From contig NC_073691.1 of the NCBI RefSeq assembly GCF_029784155.1, positions 131,440,714 through 131,504,713 of the forward strand: DNA of 64,000 bases, read 5' to 3'. Shown here piece after piece: positions 20,100 through 32,046 of the stretch. Every line of letters starts with the position of its first letter. The stretch's first letter is position 1. The position numbers and the translations under genes are program-made. The stretch is from Uranotaenia lowii (Eukaryota > Arthropoda > Insecta > Diptera > Culicidae). The notes beneath the pieces are model-generated. The model saw nothing but the letters and a program-made list of their open reading frames with translations. It was not told the DNA's origin and made no database searches.

Positions 20100-21330
20100 A
20101 AGACCGTTATTGTATACAACCGACCGTTTTATTTTCGGTAAGCTTCGTTATGTTTTCAAATACGAGTTGTTCGTTCAAGAGAAGCAACCGCTCCCCTGTT
20201 TGTTTTCTCTCTCTACAATCATAATTATGCTCCGAGCACACCGCGAGCGTAAGTTGCATTCACGTAGTAAACTTTTCCGACATGAATGGAAAACTCCCGG
20301 AAAAGCCTTTCGTTCCTGTTCCGATATCGTAAATCATTCGTTGAAAAGTCGTGGCCGAGAGCGGACTATTTCGGGTGATTATTCTGCTGTATTTTTCCTC
20401 CATAGAGGAGTTTTCCTGGTGAAAAATTGACTAAAAGTGTTGAAGTGTGTACGCAGAATATTATAAATTGATTGTTTTAAAGTGAGTAGTGATTGATTGT
20501 TCAGAAATAATCATAATGAATGGAATCCAGCTTCAGTTGGCCCTATTTGGAAGTGAAATAGAAGGATTAAAAAACTACTTTATTCCAAGTGATTTATGGG
20601 GGGTGGAAAAGTGTCATGTTTTCTGTTAAAAGTTTTTTTTCTATCTGTTCTCAAGGGATTTATCTTAGTTTCTTTTATTTTTCTTAAGACGTTAAAAAGA
20701 ATTGGGGTGGACCCAACGGGATGCTGCAGCGAGATCAGTTTTAAAGAAGACGGCTGCGAGTGAACGGAAGAAGGAAAAAAAAATGAGTGCTACTGTGTGT
20801 TTACTTTCAAAAGAAATTAAGTGGGATCAAGAGTACGGCTGGCAAACTGAAGAGCTTTTCATCTCGGGCTGGCCTTTCTTCGCCTTTTCCGCTTTATATT
20901 AGATTTTTTTTCTCGGAACAGAGGTTTGTTCTTCTTCGTTCGATAGAAAAACAGTCACAAAAGGTAGGCCAGCAGCGATAGGTGGGGGGTTTTGAGGCTC
21001 TCCTGTTCTTAAGCGGAAATTGAGGACAAGTGGCAAATGGCGTCTTGACGAAGGGAAATGTGTAGTGTGGGGGTTGTACTCTTTTCACAAATCTCGTTTC
21101 CTCTCTCTCTGAACCAAGAAGGTGCAACAGAATGAGAGCGAGAGGGCGAGAAAAAAAACTAGGGCGAAGGATTGTCTTTTACATTTGTACTACGGGAACG
21201 TGCATTTCTTCGAGCTTATATTGTGAGTGTGGGTGATTTTGGCGAGAGAAGTGCATTTCGAATGTTGCTCCCCGATTCAAGGCGTGAGTGTGCTTATCGA
21301 GTGCACGCCAATTTGGTATGTCTACAAACC
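20100..21330 (+). promoter_or_regulatory. GC-richer, repeat-free tract, possible promoter or 5' UTR of an unidentified gene
   Basis: Base composition shifts from the AT-rich surroundings, no transposon motifs are found, and purine-rich leader-like sequence appears (gaaaagcctttcgttcctg, ggcgagagaagtgcatttcg). Small ORFs at 20110-20430, 20702-20902 and 20787-20981 have no recognisable domain. I cannot name the gene. The direction is inferred only from the similar tract at 29040-32046. Confidence 0.25.
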
Positions 21331-21703
21331 TGACCTATCTTAATTATCACTAATTGTTGTACAACTGAAAGTTCCACAATATTAGGCGAAAAGTATCGTT
21401 ATTACCTTCAGCATTGCATGGAAATAAAATGACTTTGAACCTGTATCTTCATGCTGAGTTTATCAACAATTTTGATTTTTGTGTGATATTTCAAATGATT
21501 CATTCGATATGTACATTAGACCACTGAAAAAAAAAAAATTATTTTTGCTCCCATATACTTTTTATGCCTTTTGGGTCGCCAAGCATCAGTGTAAATCTTG
21601 ATATTGATTTGGATGATTCCTGAGTTAGCGCAACGTGTTTCAATTTTGTATGGAAATTTTTATGGAAGAAGAAATCCCTCCATCATCCAGAAAATTCAAA
21701 TAA

Positions 21704-22466
21704 CCTCGACGACCTCACCGAAAGTTCCAAGGCAGCAGGTCTCAAAGTCAATGTCGGAAAGACCAAGTCGATGGAGATCAACACAGGAAATCTTTCCAGT
21801 TTCATGGTAGCTGGGCAGCAAGTTGAGAAAGTGGAGTGCTTCCAGTATCTTGGTAGCCAGATAACGCCTGATGGTGGTACCAGAAAAGACATCGAGACCC
21901 GGATCAGAAAGGCCCGATTTGCGTTTGCGAGTCTCCGAAACATCTGGCGGTCACGCCAGATCTCTCTACGAACGAAAATCCGAATCTTCAACTCAAACGT
22001 CAAATCCGTATTGCTGTACGGGTGCGAAACTTGGTGCACATATGCGGTGACGACGCGAAGACTGCAAGTATTTGTAAACCGCTGCCTGCGGAATATCATC
22101 CGCGCTTGGTGGCCTGGCAACTGGATCTCGAATGAGGAATTACATCGCCGGTGTCATCAAAGGGCGCTAGAAATCGAGATTCGGGAACGTAAGTGGAGAT
22201 GGATTGGGCACACGCTGCGAAAAGATGAAAACGAGATTTGCAGACAGGCTTTGCTAGATTGGAATCCAGAAGGTCATCGAAGAAGAGGCAGGCCCAGAAA
22301 CTCGTGGCGGCGAAGCCTAGCCGCTGAAATCCGAACTGTCGACGAGAATCTTGACTGGGACCAAGTGAAGACGCTGGCTCCAGATCGTCAACAGTGGAGG
22401 TCTTTTACCACGGCCCTATGCACCGGAGGATCGGCGCGGGATCATTAAGTTTAAGTTAAGTTGAAA
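21704..22466 (+). mobile_element. RTE element A, second copy, 5'-truncated
   Basis: The plus strand carries the last 250 or so codons of the RTE-A protein (from DDLTESSKAAGLKVN through GGSARDH, stop at 22446-22448), almost identical to 12203-12950. Differences include one extra codon (RQALLDW versus REALDW). The tail (taagtttaagttaagttg) is a degenerate version of the element tail. The 5' truncation lies at about 21704, downstream of the RT active site, so it is dead on arrival. High identity implies recent activity of the family. Confidence 0.9.
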
Positions 22467-22761
22467 TAAAGTTGGTCTTTGATTTTGATTTGGATTTATA
22501 CCTTTTTGACTAGAGTAATGTCGTAAATCAGCTAGTACTGATATAATTTTTGCATGTTGGAAACATTAAAAATGACGAAAAATGATAAATTTGTCTGATC
22601 TTCATAAGTTTTCGAACAATGTTGAGTAATTTAATGAATTTTGTTTTTATTTATTTTAAATAATTAAGATTATGGTTTTGCATCATTTGGCGCTTTTTTC
22701 TAGAATACTTATACCAGCTGAGAGATGTTCAAATGTGCAAAATTTGGTGGCAATCTATTAA

Positions 22762-23703
22762 GGCTATGATCATTTAGTATCCGGGCAGTTACAAACGTGT
22801 CTATTTTAAAAACTGTTGATTTGATCGAAAAACTTTCTATGGAGGAAATGAAGGTGTTAATATGACATTTAATGTAAAAATATAAAAAAATATATTTATC
22901 AATGGTTTCATGAAATACTCTTACTTTTTCATAAAATCTCTTTTTTATCTTTGCACACTTTTTGAAGTCATGTGTTCATCTATTATTTTAATCACAGGAG
23001 CAAAACCTTTGCAAAATCATGATATTTTACACAAACTCACCTGGAAAAAGCTATTGGAATCTGGTTGGAACCTTTCCATGAGTAGGCATCTCAAAGAATT
23101 TGATCTCTTAAATCCGGTTTTAACATAATTTTTTTGTCCATCAGAATACATCTGTCATATTGCGTAAAAACCGGATGCACAGATTGCTATCTTTGGAACT
23201 GATCAAAATAAGATATTTGCTGGGTGTGTACTAGACAGGCAATACTTTTTGCCTGCCGGAAATGGATTTTTTGCATTATTTAAGGAGTCTGCATTCAGTT
23301 ATCCCCAATAACCATAGACTTCTTAATATATTTAAGATCAAGGATTGCACTCCGATGGTTGGTTTGAACTTCGTGTGGATCCTAGAGTGGCTCCTTATAC
23401 TTCTTAACCATTTGGTTAAAAAAAAAATCAGAAAAAATCAACAATTCATAAGCTTTCAATTCAACAATGAAGAATTTTCGAGGCGCAAAATGCGTAAAAG
23501 GAGCAAATTTGAGCAAAATTATTTTTACCATGTCTTTTTGCATCGTAAATATCTCAAACACATGTTAACTTAAAAATATATCAAAAATAGGCAAAATAGT
23601 CCTTTTCATAACCAACACAACGCTGCTAAAGTTTTGCATATCCGAGCTCTATTAACGTAGCTATCACCAAAATAAAGTGCCCGGATACTAAATGATCATA
23701 GCC
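22762..23703. mobile_element. TTAA-flanked MITE (piggyBac- or Kolobok-like)
   Basis: The sequence GGCTATGATCATTTAGTATC and about 8 further bases at the left end recur as the exact inverted complement at the right end (TGCCC...CATAGCC). Both ends are flanked by TTAA (22758-22761 and 23704-23707). At 942 bp it contains only short ORFs (22910-23128, 23262-23573) with no transposase motif, so it is non-autonomous. Confidence 0.85.
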
Positions 23704-23707
23704 TTAA

Positions 23708-24670
23708 GTGGTTTTTTAGATAGCATCCAAACTAGATGACCAAAGACCCACAATGTGTAGGGCGCTACTGGTCTTTTGATATGAACATTAATTTTTATCA
23801 AATTCTGGGTATAAAGATTTTCTATGTAGATACTGGATTTTGCCTTTCAAAATAACCCAGAGATATTATCATGAATGTTATTATACAAATTAGAAATATT
23901 TTTCTACAACGAAAGGGGCTCAATGGGCAAAAACAACTTGAACTTTTTGTTTGTTTCGATCATAGTAGTTTTAACATTTGTACGCCATTTGCGACTTTTG
24001 TGAACGATTCAGTTTTGCTGCAAACACTCAACAAAGCACGAAAAAAATAGTATTTTTTTTATCTGCTTTGATAAGTACTTTTGTTTCCATGTTGTTAGAA
24101 GTTAGAAATCCGCGCTACCTCCATATGCGAGTGCAGTTGTTCGACCATTGTTTGTTTTCGATGCAAAAAAAAAGAGATTTATTGTCATTATTTCTTTCAT
24201 AACTCTTCAAGAAGTTGATGGCCTATCTTGGTGTCTTCAGATGAAAGTTGGATCGTGAATTAAGCTATACAATGGTATTTTCATTCTAAATATTCGATGA
24301 TGCAGACGGTACTTTTAGACACCATTTAAAGCTTATTTACAATTTTTCATGTTGAAGGTAGTTAATTAATTTTTGTAAAGCATTTTATTTGGATAACTGT
24401 TAAAATTTCAACGCATTTTGATGTGCTATTTTATAATTTCCGTTGAAAAATAACAGAGTTATGTAGATTCGAAACATAGTTATTTTTATTTACAAAACAA
24501 TCTAGCCGAGGCTAACTCAAAAAATAGAAATGTTAGAAATCTGAAAAAATACATGTGGTTCACAGTCGTTAAATGAACCAAATTTTCAATTTTGGGGAAA
24601 ATCTGAAAACCCCCGGCACAAACCCGTAAGATAATAAAAAATATCCCCAAGTGCCTAGTAACTCTCATGT
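23708..24670. other. AT-rich DNA without recognised features
   Basis: No credible ORF or repeat end was found. The RTE-B 3' end starts at about 24670. Confidence 0.4.
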
Positions 24671-24677
24671 TGAAATC

Positions 24678-25061
24678 TTATTCATCTTCATGACGAACAT
24701 AATTTCCAAAATTCACTCGGTTCATGGCAACCGTTCTCCAATTTCTCGGATACCCCACGTTCGCCAGATCACGCTCCACTTGGTCTAACCACCTCGCTCT
24801 TTGCGCCCCCGGTCGTCTTGTTCCTACCGGATTCGTAGCGAACGCTTGTTTTGCAGGACAGTCGTCTGGCATTCTCGCAACATGTCCCGCCCAGCGTATC
24901 CGGCCAGCCTTCACCACCTTCTGGATACTGGGTTCGCCGTAGAGTCGCGCGAGCTCGTGATTCATCCTTCGCCTCCACACTCCATTCTCCTGTACGCCGC
25001 CAAAGAAGGTTCTTAACACTTTTCGCTCGAATACTTCGAGTGTACGCAGGTTCTCCTCGAG
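24678..25061 (-). pseudogene. RTE-B C-terminal region
   Basis: The frame encodes the post-RT block VWRRRMNHEL, GRIRWAGHVARMPDD, QRARWLDQVERDL and WRTVAMNRVNF, which corresponds to the WRWIGHTLRK/GRPRNSWRR region of RTE-A. It ends at a stop at 24678. It is frame-shifted from the RT upstream. Confidence 0.8.
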
Positions 25062-25890
25062 TTATATCCATGTCTCGTACCCGTAGAGAACAACCAGTCT
25101 AATGAGCGTCATATACCGCATTTGCTTGTGGAGTCCATAGTAGGCACGACTTCCGCTGATAATTCGCCGCCGGATTTCACGACTGAAGGCATTGTCTGCC
25201 GTCACCAGTGAGCAGAGATAGACGAAGTCTTCGACTATCTCCAGCTCGGATCCGCAGGCCAGCATGTACTTCGTCTTGGACGTATTATCATCAACCCAAT
25301 CCTTCCTGCTTCGCGTTTAAGTTTGCAGTAGATCTCCTCCACCGCCACAGATGATCTGCCGACTATATCAATGTCATCGGCAAAGCAGATAAGTTGACTG
25401 CATCTGTTGAAAATCGTGGACCGCATTTCGCCCACCGCTCGTCGAATAACACCTTCTAGCGCCACGTTGAACATCATGCAGGATAGACCATCACCTTGTC
25501 GAATCCCCCTGCGCGATTCGAATGAACTCGACAATTCTATCTGGTCCGTCGTTGACCGTCCCTCCTTGAAGCCGGCCTTATGACTTCCCACGAATCTGTT
25601 TTCTTGTGGCGTTAGGCAGCGGGGTAGGATTCGGGACAACACTTTGTAGGCGGCATTGAGGACAGTGATCGCTCGGTAGTTCTCACAGTCTAAGTTGTCG
25701 CCCTTCTTATAGATGGGGCATATTACCCCCTGCTTCCACTCCTCCGGTAGCTGTTCTATGTCCCAGATCCGGACTATCAACTGGTGTAGGCAATGGGCCA
25801 ACTTGTCCGGGCCCATTTTAATGAGTTCAGCTGCGATGCCATCCTTCCCAGCCGACTCGTTTCTATTCAGCTGGCGAATGGCTTCCTAAA
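25062..25890 (-). pseudogene. RTE-B reverse transcriptase, frameshifted with an internal deletion
   Basis: The RT motifs run from NESAGKDGIAAELIK at about 25860 through EEWKQGVICPIYKKGD, NYRAITVLNAAYKVLSRI, KAGFKEGRSTTDQI, a junction lacking the usual palm VDFxxAFD segment, then RRGIRQGDGLSC and the active-site FADDIDIVG, ending LACGSELEIVEDFVYL near 25062-25265. The missing palm motif and frameshifts make it non-functional. Confidence 0.8.
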
Positions 25891-25979
25891 CTTCACTCAT
25901 CGTTGGAAGTGGCTCCTCTACGTCGTTGGCTACGCCGGCGATGTACCTTCCCCCACTATCTTGTGTGCATGTGCACCGT

Positions 25980-26684
25980 TCAGGTGTGTAGTAGTGTAGT
26001 GTTCACTACGGAGAGTTTTGGGCGCATTTTCACCATCACCAGATAATGGTCTGACTCGATGTTGGCGTCTCGACAGGATCTGACGTCGATGATGTCTAAG
26101 AAATGCCGGCTGTGGTCGATCTGTGATTGCGTTTGGTACGGTGATCTCCAGGTGTACTTGTGTGGGAGGCGGTGCTGGAAAAAGGTACTACGTACGGCCA
26201 TTCGTTTGGAGGCGGCGAAATCTATAAGTCTGAGGCCGTTTTTGTTGGTCAGCTGGTGCGCACTGAACCTTCCAATTGTCGGTTTGAATGCCTCCTCCTG
26301 GCTGACCTGAGCATTAAAATCCCCGATGACGATCTTGATATCATGTTTTGGGCAACGGTGGTATTCACGCTCCAGCTGCGCGTTAAATTCGTCTTTGTCG
26401 TCACCGGTATTTCCGAGGTGAGGGCTGTACACGTTGATGATGCTGATTTTGAAGAACCGACCCATTCGTGAGTTGATCGGCCACCACACGATCACGCGCT
26501 TTTGCATCTTTCCCATCACTATAAAAGCTGTTCCAAGCTCGTGTGTGATGCCGCAGCTCTGGTAGATGGCACGACCATCTGGATAAGTTCGTACCGTGGA
26601 GCCCTTCCTACATACCTCCTGCAGCGCTACGATGTCGAATTTGCATCTCTTCAATTCGTTGGAGAGCACGTGGGTACTGCCCAC
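25980..26684 (-). pseudogene. RTE-B endonuclease domain
   Basis: The frame of about 234 codons holds the endonuclease motifs CKFDIVALQEV (catalytic Glu), FKISIINVYSPH, KIVIGDFNAQV (catalytic Asp/Asn), YTWRSPYQTQSQIDH and ESDHYLVMV (catalytic His). It opens after an in-frame stop where the unrelated 26700-27780 segment joins. It should continue from GTWNCRSLN at 27795-27830. Confidence 0.8.
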
Positions 26685-26699
26685 AAAATTTTAAAACCT

Positions 26700-27780
26700 T
26701 CTGGTCCAACACTCCCGGAAAGCTAGCTCAGCAGCAGGAGACCCTTGAACTGTGTCTCAGGGTCGGCCTACTACTGGGTACCCGGAGGGAACGCGGAGCA
26801 AAGTTTAAGGAGCTAACTGTGGTGTTTCTTGCTAATTCAATGAAAGTTTAATTTCAATTGAAACTGAAAGATTTTATTCTTTAGCAAATTCTGGGGTTTT
26901 ATTTTTCGTTTCGAGAAGTGTGGGTGTGGGTGTGTGGTGTGGTTCAGGGGTACTTCACGAGCTTTTATGGGGTTCAATAGTACCTACCGTCGACGGTTTT
27001 CTAAGTTGGCGCGCTTACCGGATTCTGGCTGTAGCTCTGCTCTCGATGATTTTCGGGTTCTGGATGGGTGGGAACGTGGCTGATTTGGGCACAACTTGGA
27101 GGATGTTGCGCTCTGAGGATGGTTGGCAATGGCGTCTTCCCTCTTTGATGCAATCGGCGGACCACAGCAAGGCCGTATTGGTCGCGCCGAGAGGGGTCTC
27201 CTTTGGAATTAAGGCACTTGTGCCTGAGACAACTCTCCTTTGCGTTGATGGTTCCTCGGAACCAGAGAGTGCGAGTCCTTTACGGGTAAGGCGTAGCCAG
27301 TCTAGGACTGACTAGGCCGACTCGTGTGTAGTGTGAGGATTCTCGGGTAAAACTTGATCCAAGATCAAAAGGTCCTGAATGATCCAAAACGACCGACACT
27401 AAAGGCCACATACAAAAAAAAACGAACTTATTTTTGAACACTCACAACATTAACACACGAACGCCAAGATGGAAATCACATAACGGAAGCTGAGTCATCT
27501 TCCTCTTTGCCCATCCTCCTATGCCACCCCTTGTTCAGCCACCCAATATGGCGGACCACCCCCATTGTTCATAGTACCATGAACACCCTCTATGAAGCCC
27601 GCTCGTCTAAAACTAACAATATATGTTTTTGTATATTTAAAAATCCCCATTCTAGCTAATATAAAGAACAATCCCTACTTCCTACACATAAATTCAACAA
27701 AATACACTACAGCTTACTCATTACATACAGAAAAATTGCAAAAAGATTTAATGCATTTTGTAACAACGGTTACAATTTAG
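26700..27780. other. Unassigned 1.1-kb segment interrupting RTE-B
   Basis: This segment separates the first endonuclease strand of RTE-B from the remainder. It is moderately GC-rich on its left (one open frame, 26920-27315, with no recognised domain) and AT-rich on its right. I see no clear terminal repeat or target duplication. It may be an inserted fragment of another element or a chimeric junction. Confidence 0.4.
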
Positions 27781-27859
27781 AGATCGGCAGTTCCATGTTC
27801 CAAGTTCCCAATCGCTAGTCCCTTTTCGTCGCGTGGGTCTTTGCCGATTTCCATCCGAA

Positions 27860-28240
27860 ATTTGTTGTTCGTTGCATTTGTTTTTTGTAGTCACGGGCTC
27901 GCAAGGCCCGCAGCTAACCCCACTATCTCGCAGGAGGACCGTCGTGATGTTGCTGCTTTGGGTTCCGAACACCACCAGGTGTTGTTGCACTCCGCACGCC
28001 TCCCCTGACATGGAGAACAGACGCGTACGAAGCTTTCTAATTCAGTCTTCATGCGACCAAAGCATCCACCGGGGTTGGGTACCCGATCTCCGCTAAGGTT
28101 GCTCGCACCCCAGCTAGCACCACGGGGAGGTAGAGAGTCGAAGTTGCAGACAAGAGGTGATTTGACCACTACCCGAAGGTTGGGTGTATGGGGTCTCGAG
28201 TTGCACATTGTCTACCGTTCGCTAGCCAAACTGATAACAT
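27860..28240 (-). promoter_or_regulatory. 5' UTR of RTE-B, homologous to the 5' UTR of RTE-A
   Basis: The order of blocks is the same as in RTE-A: a distal part (tatggggtctcgagttgcacattgtctaccg at 28188-28221; compare 19228-19258), then gaggtgatttgaccac, cggggaggtagag, gggttgggtacccgatctccgc, and the gaacagacgc motif. The 5' end falls at about 28230. Confidence 0.7.
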
Positions 28241-28242
28241 TC

Positions 28243-28868
28243 ATACGACAAAGCTGAAGTTTTATAAAAATGTCTATGTCTTTTATAACTTTATGGAATA
28301 AACAAAATTAAGGGTTGCCATCATATGGAGAAATTTCATTCCTAAGATAAATTTTATCAAGTCTGTTTTGAGATCTTCGATTTGCTTTTAAGATGTTAAT
28401 TAGAGCTTAGATTTGAAGTTTTAATGACAAAAATCATATATTTATTCTATTTAACCTGTTATTTTAAGGGTAGCGGCATTTTACAAACCTGATGGGGGCA
28501 TACAAAAACACTGTCTTATTCCACTTTCCCATCATTATGAAACCATCATAAAAGCTTAAATTTGTTTTACTTCTAAGGTTCATTTGAATAAAAAACAAAA
28601 ACCACCCAACTTTTTGTTTTGAGCTTCTTTACGTATAATTTTTAAAAGTCAAAATATCACATCAAAAAATATCAAAACCTTGTATGTATTTTTGATTTTT
28701 TTTTGAGTTGGTTTACTCATAAAATTCTTTCTTGCCTTATGTTCAAAAGGGAATCACCCTCAAAATACATTGATTAGATGTGTTGTCTTGTCAGCCATTT
28801 CGTCAAACGGCCGTAGGCGCATTTAACCTGATAGGCCCATCGGCCCATTTAGGAAACCTCTCCCCTAT
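28243..28868 (-). repeat. MITE copy, inverse of the 36347-37270 element, truncated
   Basis: The stretch from acgacaaagctgaagtttt to aggaaacctctccccta is the diverged inverted complement of 36347-36975. Only one terminal inverted repeat is present, because the other end is cut off at the 5' end of RTE-B near 28240. It is non-coding. Confidence 0.75.
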
Positions 28869-29039
28869 GTTTGATCGTTTCAAAAATATTGTCCTCACAA
28901 TTAATTAGACATGTCCTGACATTCAGCTGACAGGGTTCGGTACGATTTCAAAACACACTGAGTAGGATTTTGTAAATTCTCTAACGATAGATAAAAAAGA
29001 AGCAAAGCCGGATCTCTCGCAACGCATCCTCATTGGTAC

Positions 29040-31330
29040 ATTCATTTAAACGTCGGCCATCTTGGATTTCGGAAAGCTCACTCCCGGAAAAACAGGAGCC
29101 TAGAGAGACCTGTTCCCAGGGCTCTCTTTTCGTCTGGTTCGGTAGCAAAGATGTCGGAAGTGGAAGCAGTGAACAGCAGTAGGGGGGTCGATTGGGATTT
29201 GTGCTTTGAGTTCGCTGCCGAAGAGTGTGAAAATTGTTTCACATTAATATTTTACGAGCCGAGCCGCCGTGTTGTGTGTGGAGTATTTTTGCTCCAGTAT
29301 CACCTTCGAGATTGTGTGTTTGCATTTTATGAGCTCTGCTGGTGGAAACTAAGTCAGTGGATTTTTCCGTTTTGTGATAAGTCCCGGATGATCGCGGGTG
29401 GTAAAGATTTTTTTTTGGGTTTTGATATCAGCTGAATTGGGGAGTGAAAATTTGATTTATTTTGGAATATCCGGAGAAATCTTGCCAAAACTGAGCCGTT
29501 TTTGCTGAGGTGTGTATTTGGGTGAGAAGAGCACGAGACAGTTTTGGCAGATTGGGATAGTGGGTGACCGATTTTTAAACTGATAGCTTAGCAGGAGAGT
29601 TCAGATTACGGTTGTTGAGGGAATAGTTGAGGACACCAGAAAGGTTAGTTGCTTATAGTGGATCGAAGATTATCAATGGTTTGGTTGCGATAAATGAGTT
29701 TTGATTGATGATTTCACTATGATAAATTGCTTTGGTTTGGAATTATGTGTGCAGCGCGTGAGCTTTTGACAGGAAAATAGTTTGGGCTTGGTTGAGTAGT
29801 TAGTGAAAATTGACTACCGGAAAATATGTTTTGGAGAGCAATTTGACTCGGGTTAAGTGACAATTTTGCTTGAGTTTACATCTGAAAGAGGTACACACCA
29901 GGATTAAAAATAACAGAACATGTAAAAAATTGGACATCAGCAAAAGTAATCAGAAAAAGTGAATATCGATCGGTTTTCCCATTCGCGGGAGGAAAAACGC
30001 AGTGAAAAGCCGAACGGACGTTGTTCACTCCCGAGTGTGGCGCACGAAGAAGAAGAGCTCGACGACGTCACGACGACACTTGCAGCCAGAGGTCGATGAC
30101 GGAAGACAACTAGCAGACCGACAACCTATACAGTACACAGCGAGCAGCTTTTGGGAGGCCCACACACACGAAAAAGGAAAAACGGGTGGACTTTGGCTCA
30201 CTTGCGGGATTAAACGTATGGACTTTTCGGGGAATCCGTTGGGGACACACACGCACAGCAAAAGAATAAGCAACCTACACCTCGGAAAATCCGCGGGGGA
30301 GCGGGATATAGAGAGAGAACGAAAGTTTGTGGAGCTTAGTACACCACCCTCTACGACGTGTTGGGTGGTGAGTTCCACGCAATTCACCATCCTGAGTGTA
30401 GTGGGTTGGGTACGGCCGATAATACGCACGCCGTTCCCGCGTTCTGAATTGGTTTGCTCTGTGTGGGTTCCGGGTTTATTTTATTTCGTTTTTTCTCTGG
30501 ATATCTATTTTCTGGGATAGTTTTGTTTTGGATGGGAGGAAAGGACGAGCATATCGTAATTCACGTAAATGCATAGCATGGAAGACGACACTCATACAGC
30601 TTTACAACTTTTCCTGTAAGGCAGTGGACACTCGAGGGGGAGTTTCAATTTGCGATGATAAGGTGGTCACGTGTATGCGAGAACTTCCACCTGCATTAAT
30701 GAGTGCATCTTAGTGAACGAATTTGCACAGACTCCATGTTCTGCGTCAACGGAAATCGTAGTGATACTCGCACGCTAACGGAAGAGACGTTTATAGTATC
30801 CGTAGCAGTTAAGTGTCTTCTTAGTTCGTGTAATATGCTCATATTCAACTCGGTGATTTTAGCATAAAAATTAGAACAATATTTTGTGAGTGCATTCAAA
30901 TCAGAATGTTTTTAGTTATGTGTGAAATCTTATCCTGCAAAAGATCGGATAACTTCGGAGACCTTTGGAACCACGGCCTGGAGTGGAGCCAGATGGAAAG
31001 GTTAAACAGTCTCCACCCGACAGTATGCAACTGATTACAAAACTAGACCGTCCCAGACAGATGAAGAGCGAAGACAAAGCATTCGTCATGATAATGGAAT
31101 GCCAGCGGCAGTTTGAATTTTAATCGGATGCCCGGGTTGCGGTTTTGACTAGCTGCCAAGAATCTTTTTGTGGAGGGGCTAAACCTTTTGAAAAACCCGT
31201 GACCGGAAACCTTTTTGTGTGTGACTGTGTGTATTTATGTTTGAATGCGCGCGGTTTCGGTAACAAACATAAATGCGGGAGGTTTGAACTGGGATTTGCT
31301 CCGAGGGTCTCCGAGGATCCGATCTTTTCC
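29040..31330 (+). promoter_or_regulatory. GC-richer tract, candidate promoter and 5' UTR of an unidentified plus-strand gene
   Basis: This is a 2.3-kb tract with no transposon motif and balanced base composition. It includes a YY1/Pho-like motif (GCCATCTTGG at 29053-29062) and leader-like sequence with many short upstream frames (29151-29435, 30002-30520 and 30528-30713, none with a recognisable domain). It resembles the long 5' UTRs of insect developmental genes. Transcription is not shown by the sequence. Confidence 0.3.
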
Positions 31331-31559
31331 ATTGTATACCTGGGTCATGGATGAGGTTTGCTGATTACCTGCTCGATAAAATAGCCCTGTTTTCTATCCC
31401 ATTATTTCCAGAGAGATTAAATTCATAAATGGTCAGCCCCAGAAAAAGGAAGAAAAAATCAAAAGTTTAATCACATGTGAATACCTGTGAATTGTGTGTT
31501 TAGTAGTGTCCGGTGTGGAACAGAATGGACCCGGATGCTGAATTTTGTGGTTGGAAAAA

Positions 31560-32046
31560 GCGAAAATGTCCGGCGAAGAGTACGAACCAGTTGTTACTGA
31601 ACGGAAACTTTTTCTCTCGATCAAAAGTGTCTCCAGCAGCTGCTGCAAGCGAAGAACCTGTCAATGAATTTCGTTTGTGTTAGGAAGCCGGAAGTAGCAG
31701 CAGCCGCAGTTGCAGGAGTAGTTGAGGTGGAGGAAGTGGAAAAAGTGCAAAAGAAGCAGAACCGAAACAGTAGGGCACGGTGTTGTCGAACGGGACTGGT
31801 AACATCTGTGGCGGGGACGGCAGCCAGCTTCCTACGGAAATCGGGTTGCAGGGACGACGGTGGTGGTGGTGGTAAGTCTTCATAGCACGGCCGGTTCAAC
31901 CTCACTGCTAGCAACCGAAGTCCGCGGCTAGTAGTAGTTAACCGTGCCCGGCGGAGACTAATGCAGTGGAGGAAGTTTGCTCGGCTGAAAACGACTGCTA
32001 CTGGACATTCGCGTACGCGGAGGATGCTTTGTTGTGGCCGAAGAAA
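31560..32046 (+). other. Candidate 5' UTR or first coding exon ending in a strong splice donor
   Basis: A GC-rich segment with CAG/GGT-rich runs ends at 32046 in a near-consensus donor (aaagGTAAGTTCC). AT-rich intron-like DNA follows. A frame opening at the ATG near 31960 (MQWRKFARLK) stays open to the donor but has a poor start context. A second candidate frame (31664-31885) ends earlier. Neither is recognisable, so the exon is more likely untranslated. Confidence 0.35.

Larger units (their letters stand above)
24671..28240 (-). mobile_element. RTE-type non-LTR retrotransposon B, decayed and interrupted
   Basis: On the minus strand the 5' UTR (28240-27860) is homologous to that of RTE-A. 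It is followed by the start of an endonuclease (WELGTWNCRSLN, about 27795-27830), a 1.1-kb unrelated stretch (26700-27780), the rest of the endonuclease (26684-25980), the RT (25890-25062) and the C-terminal region (25061-24678). Many stops and frameshifts are present. Its protein motifs differ from RTE-A, so it is another family. A scrap of its 3' end also lies at 37526-37584. Confidence 0.8.
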
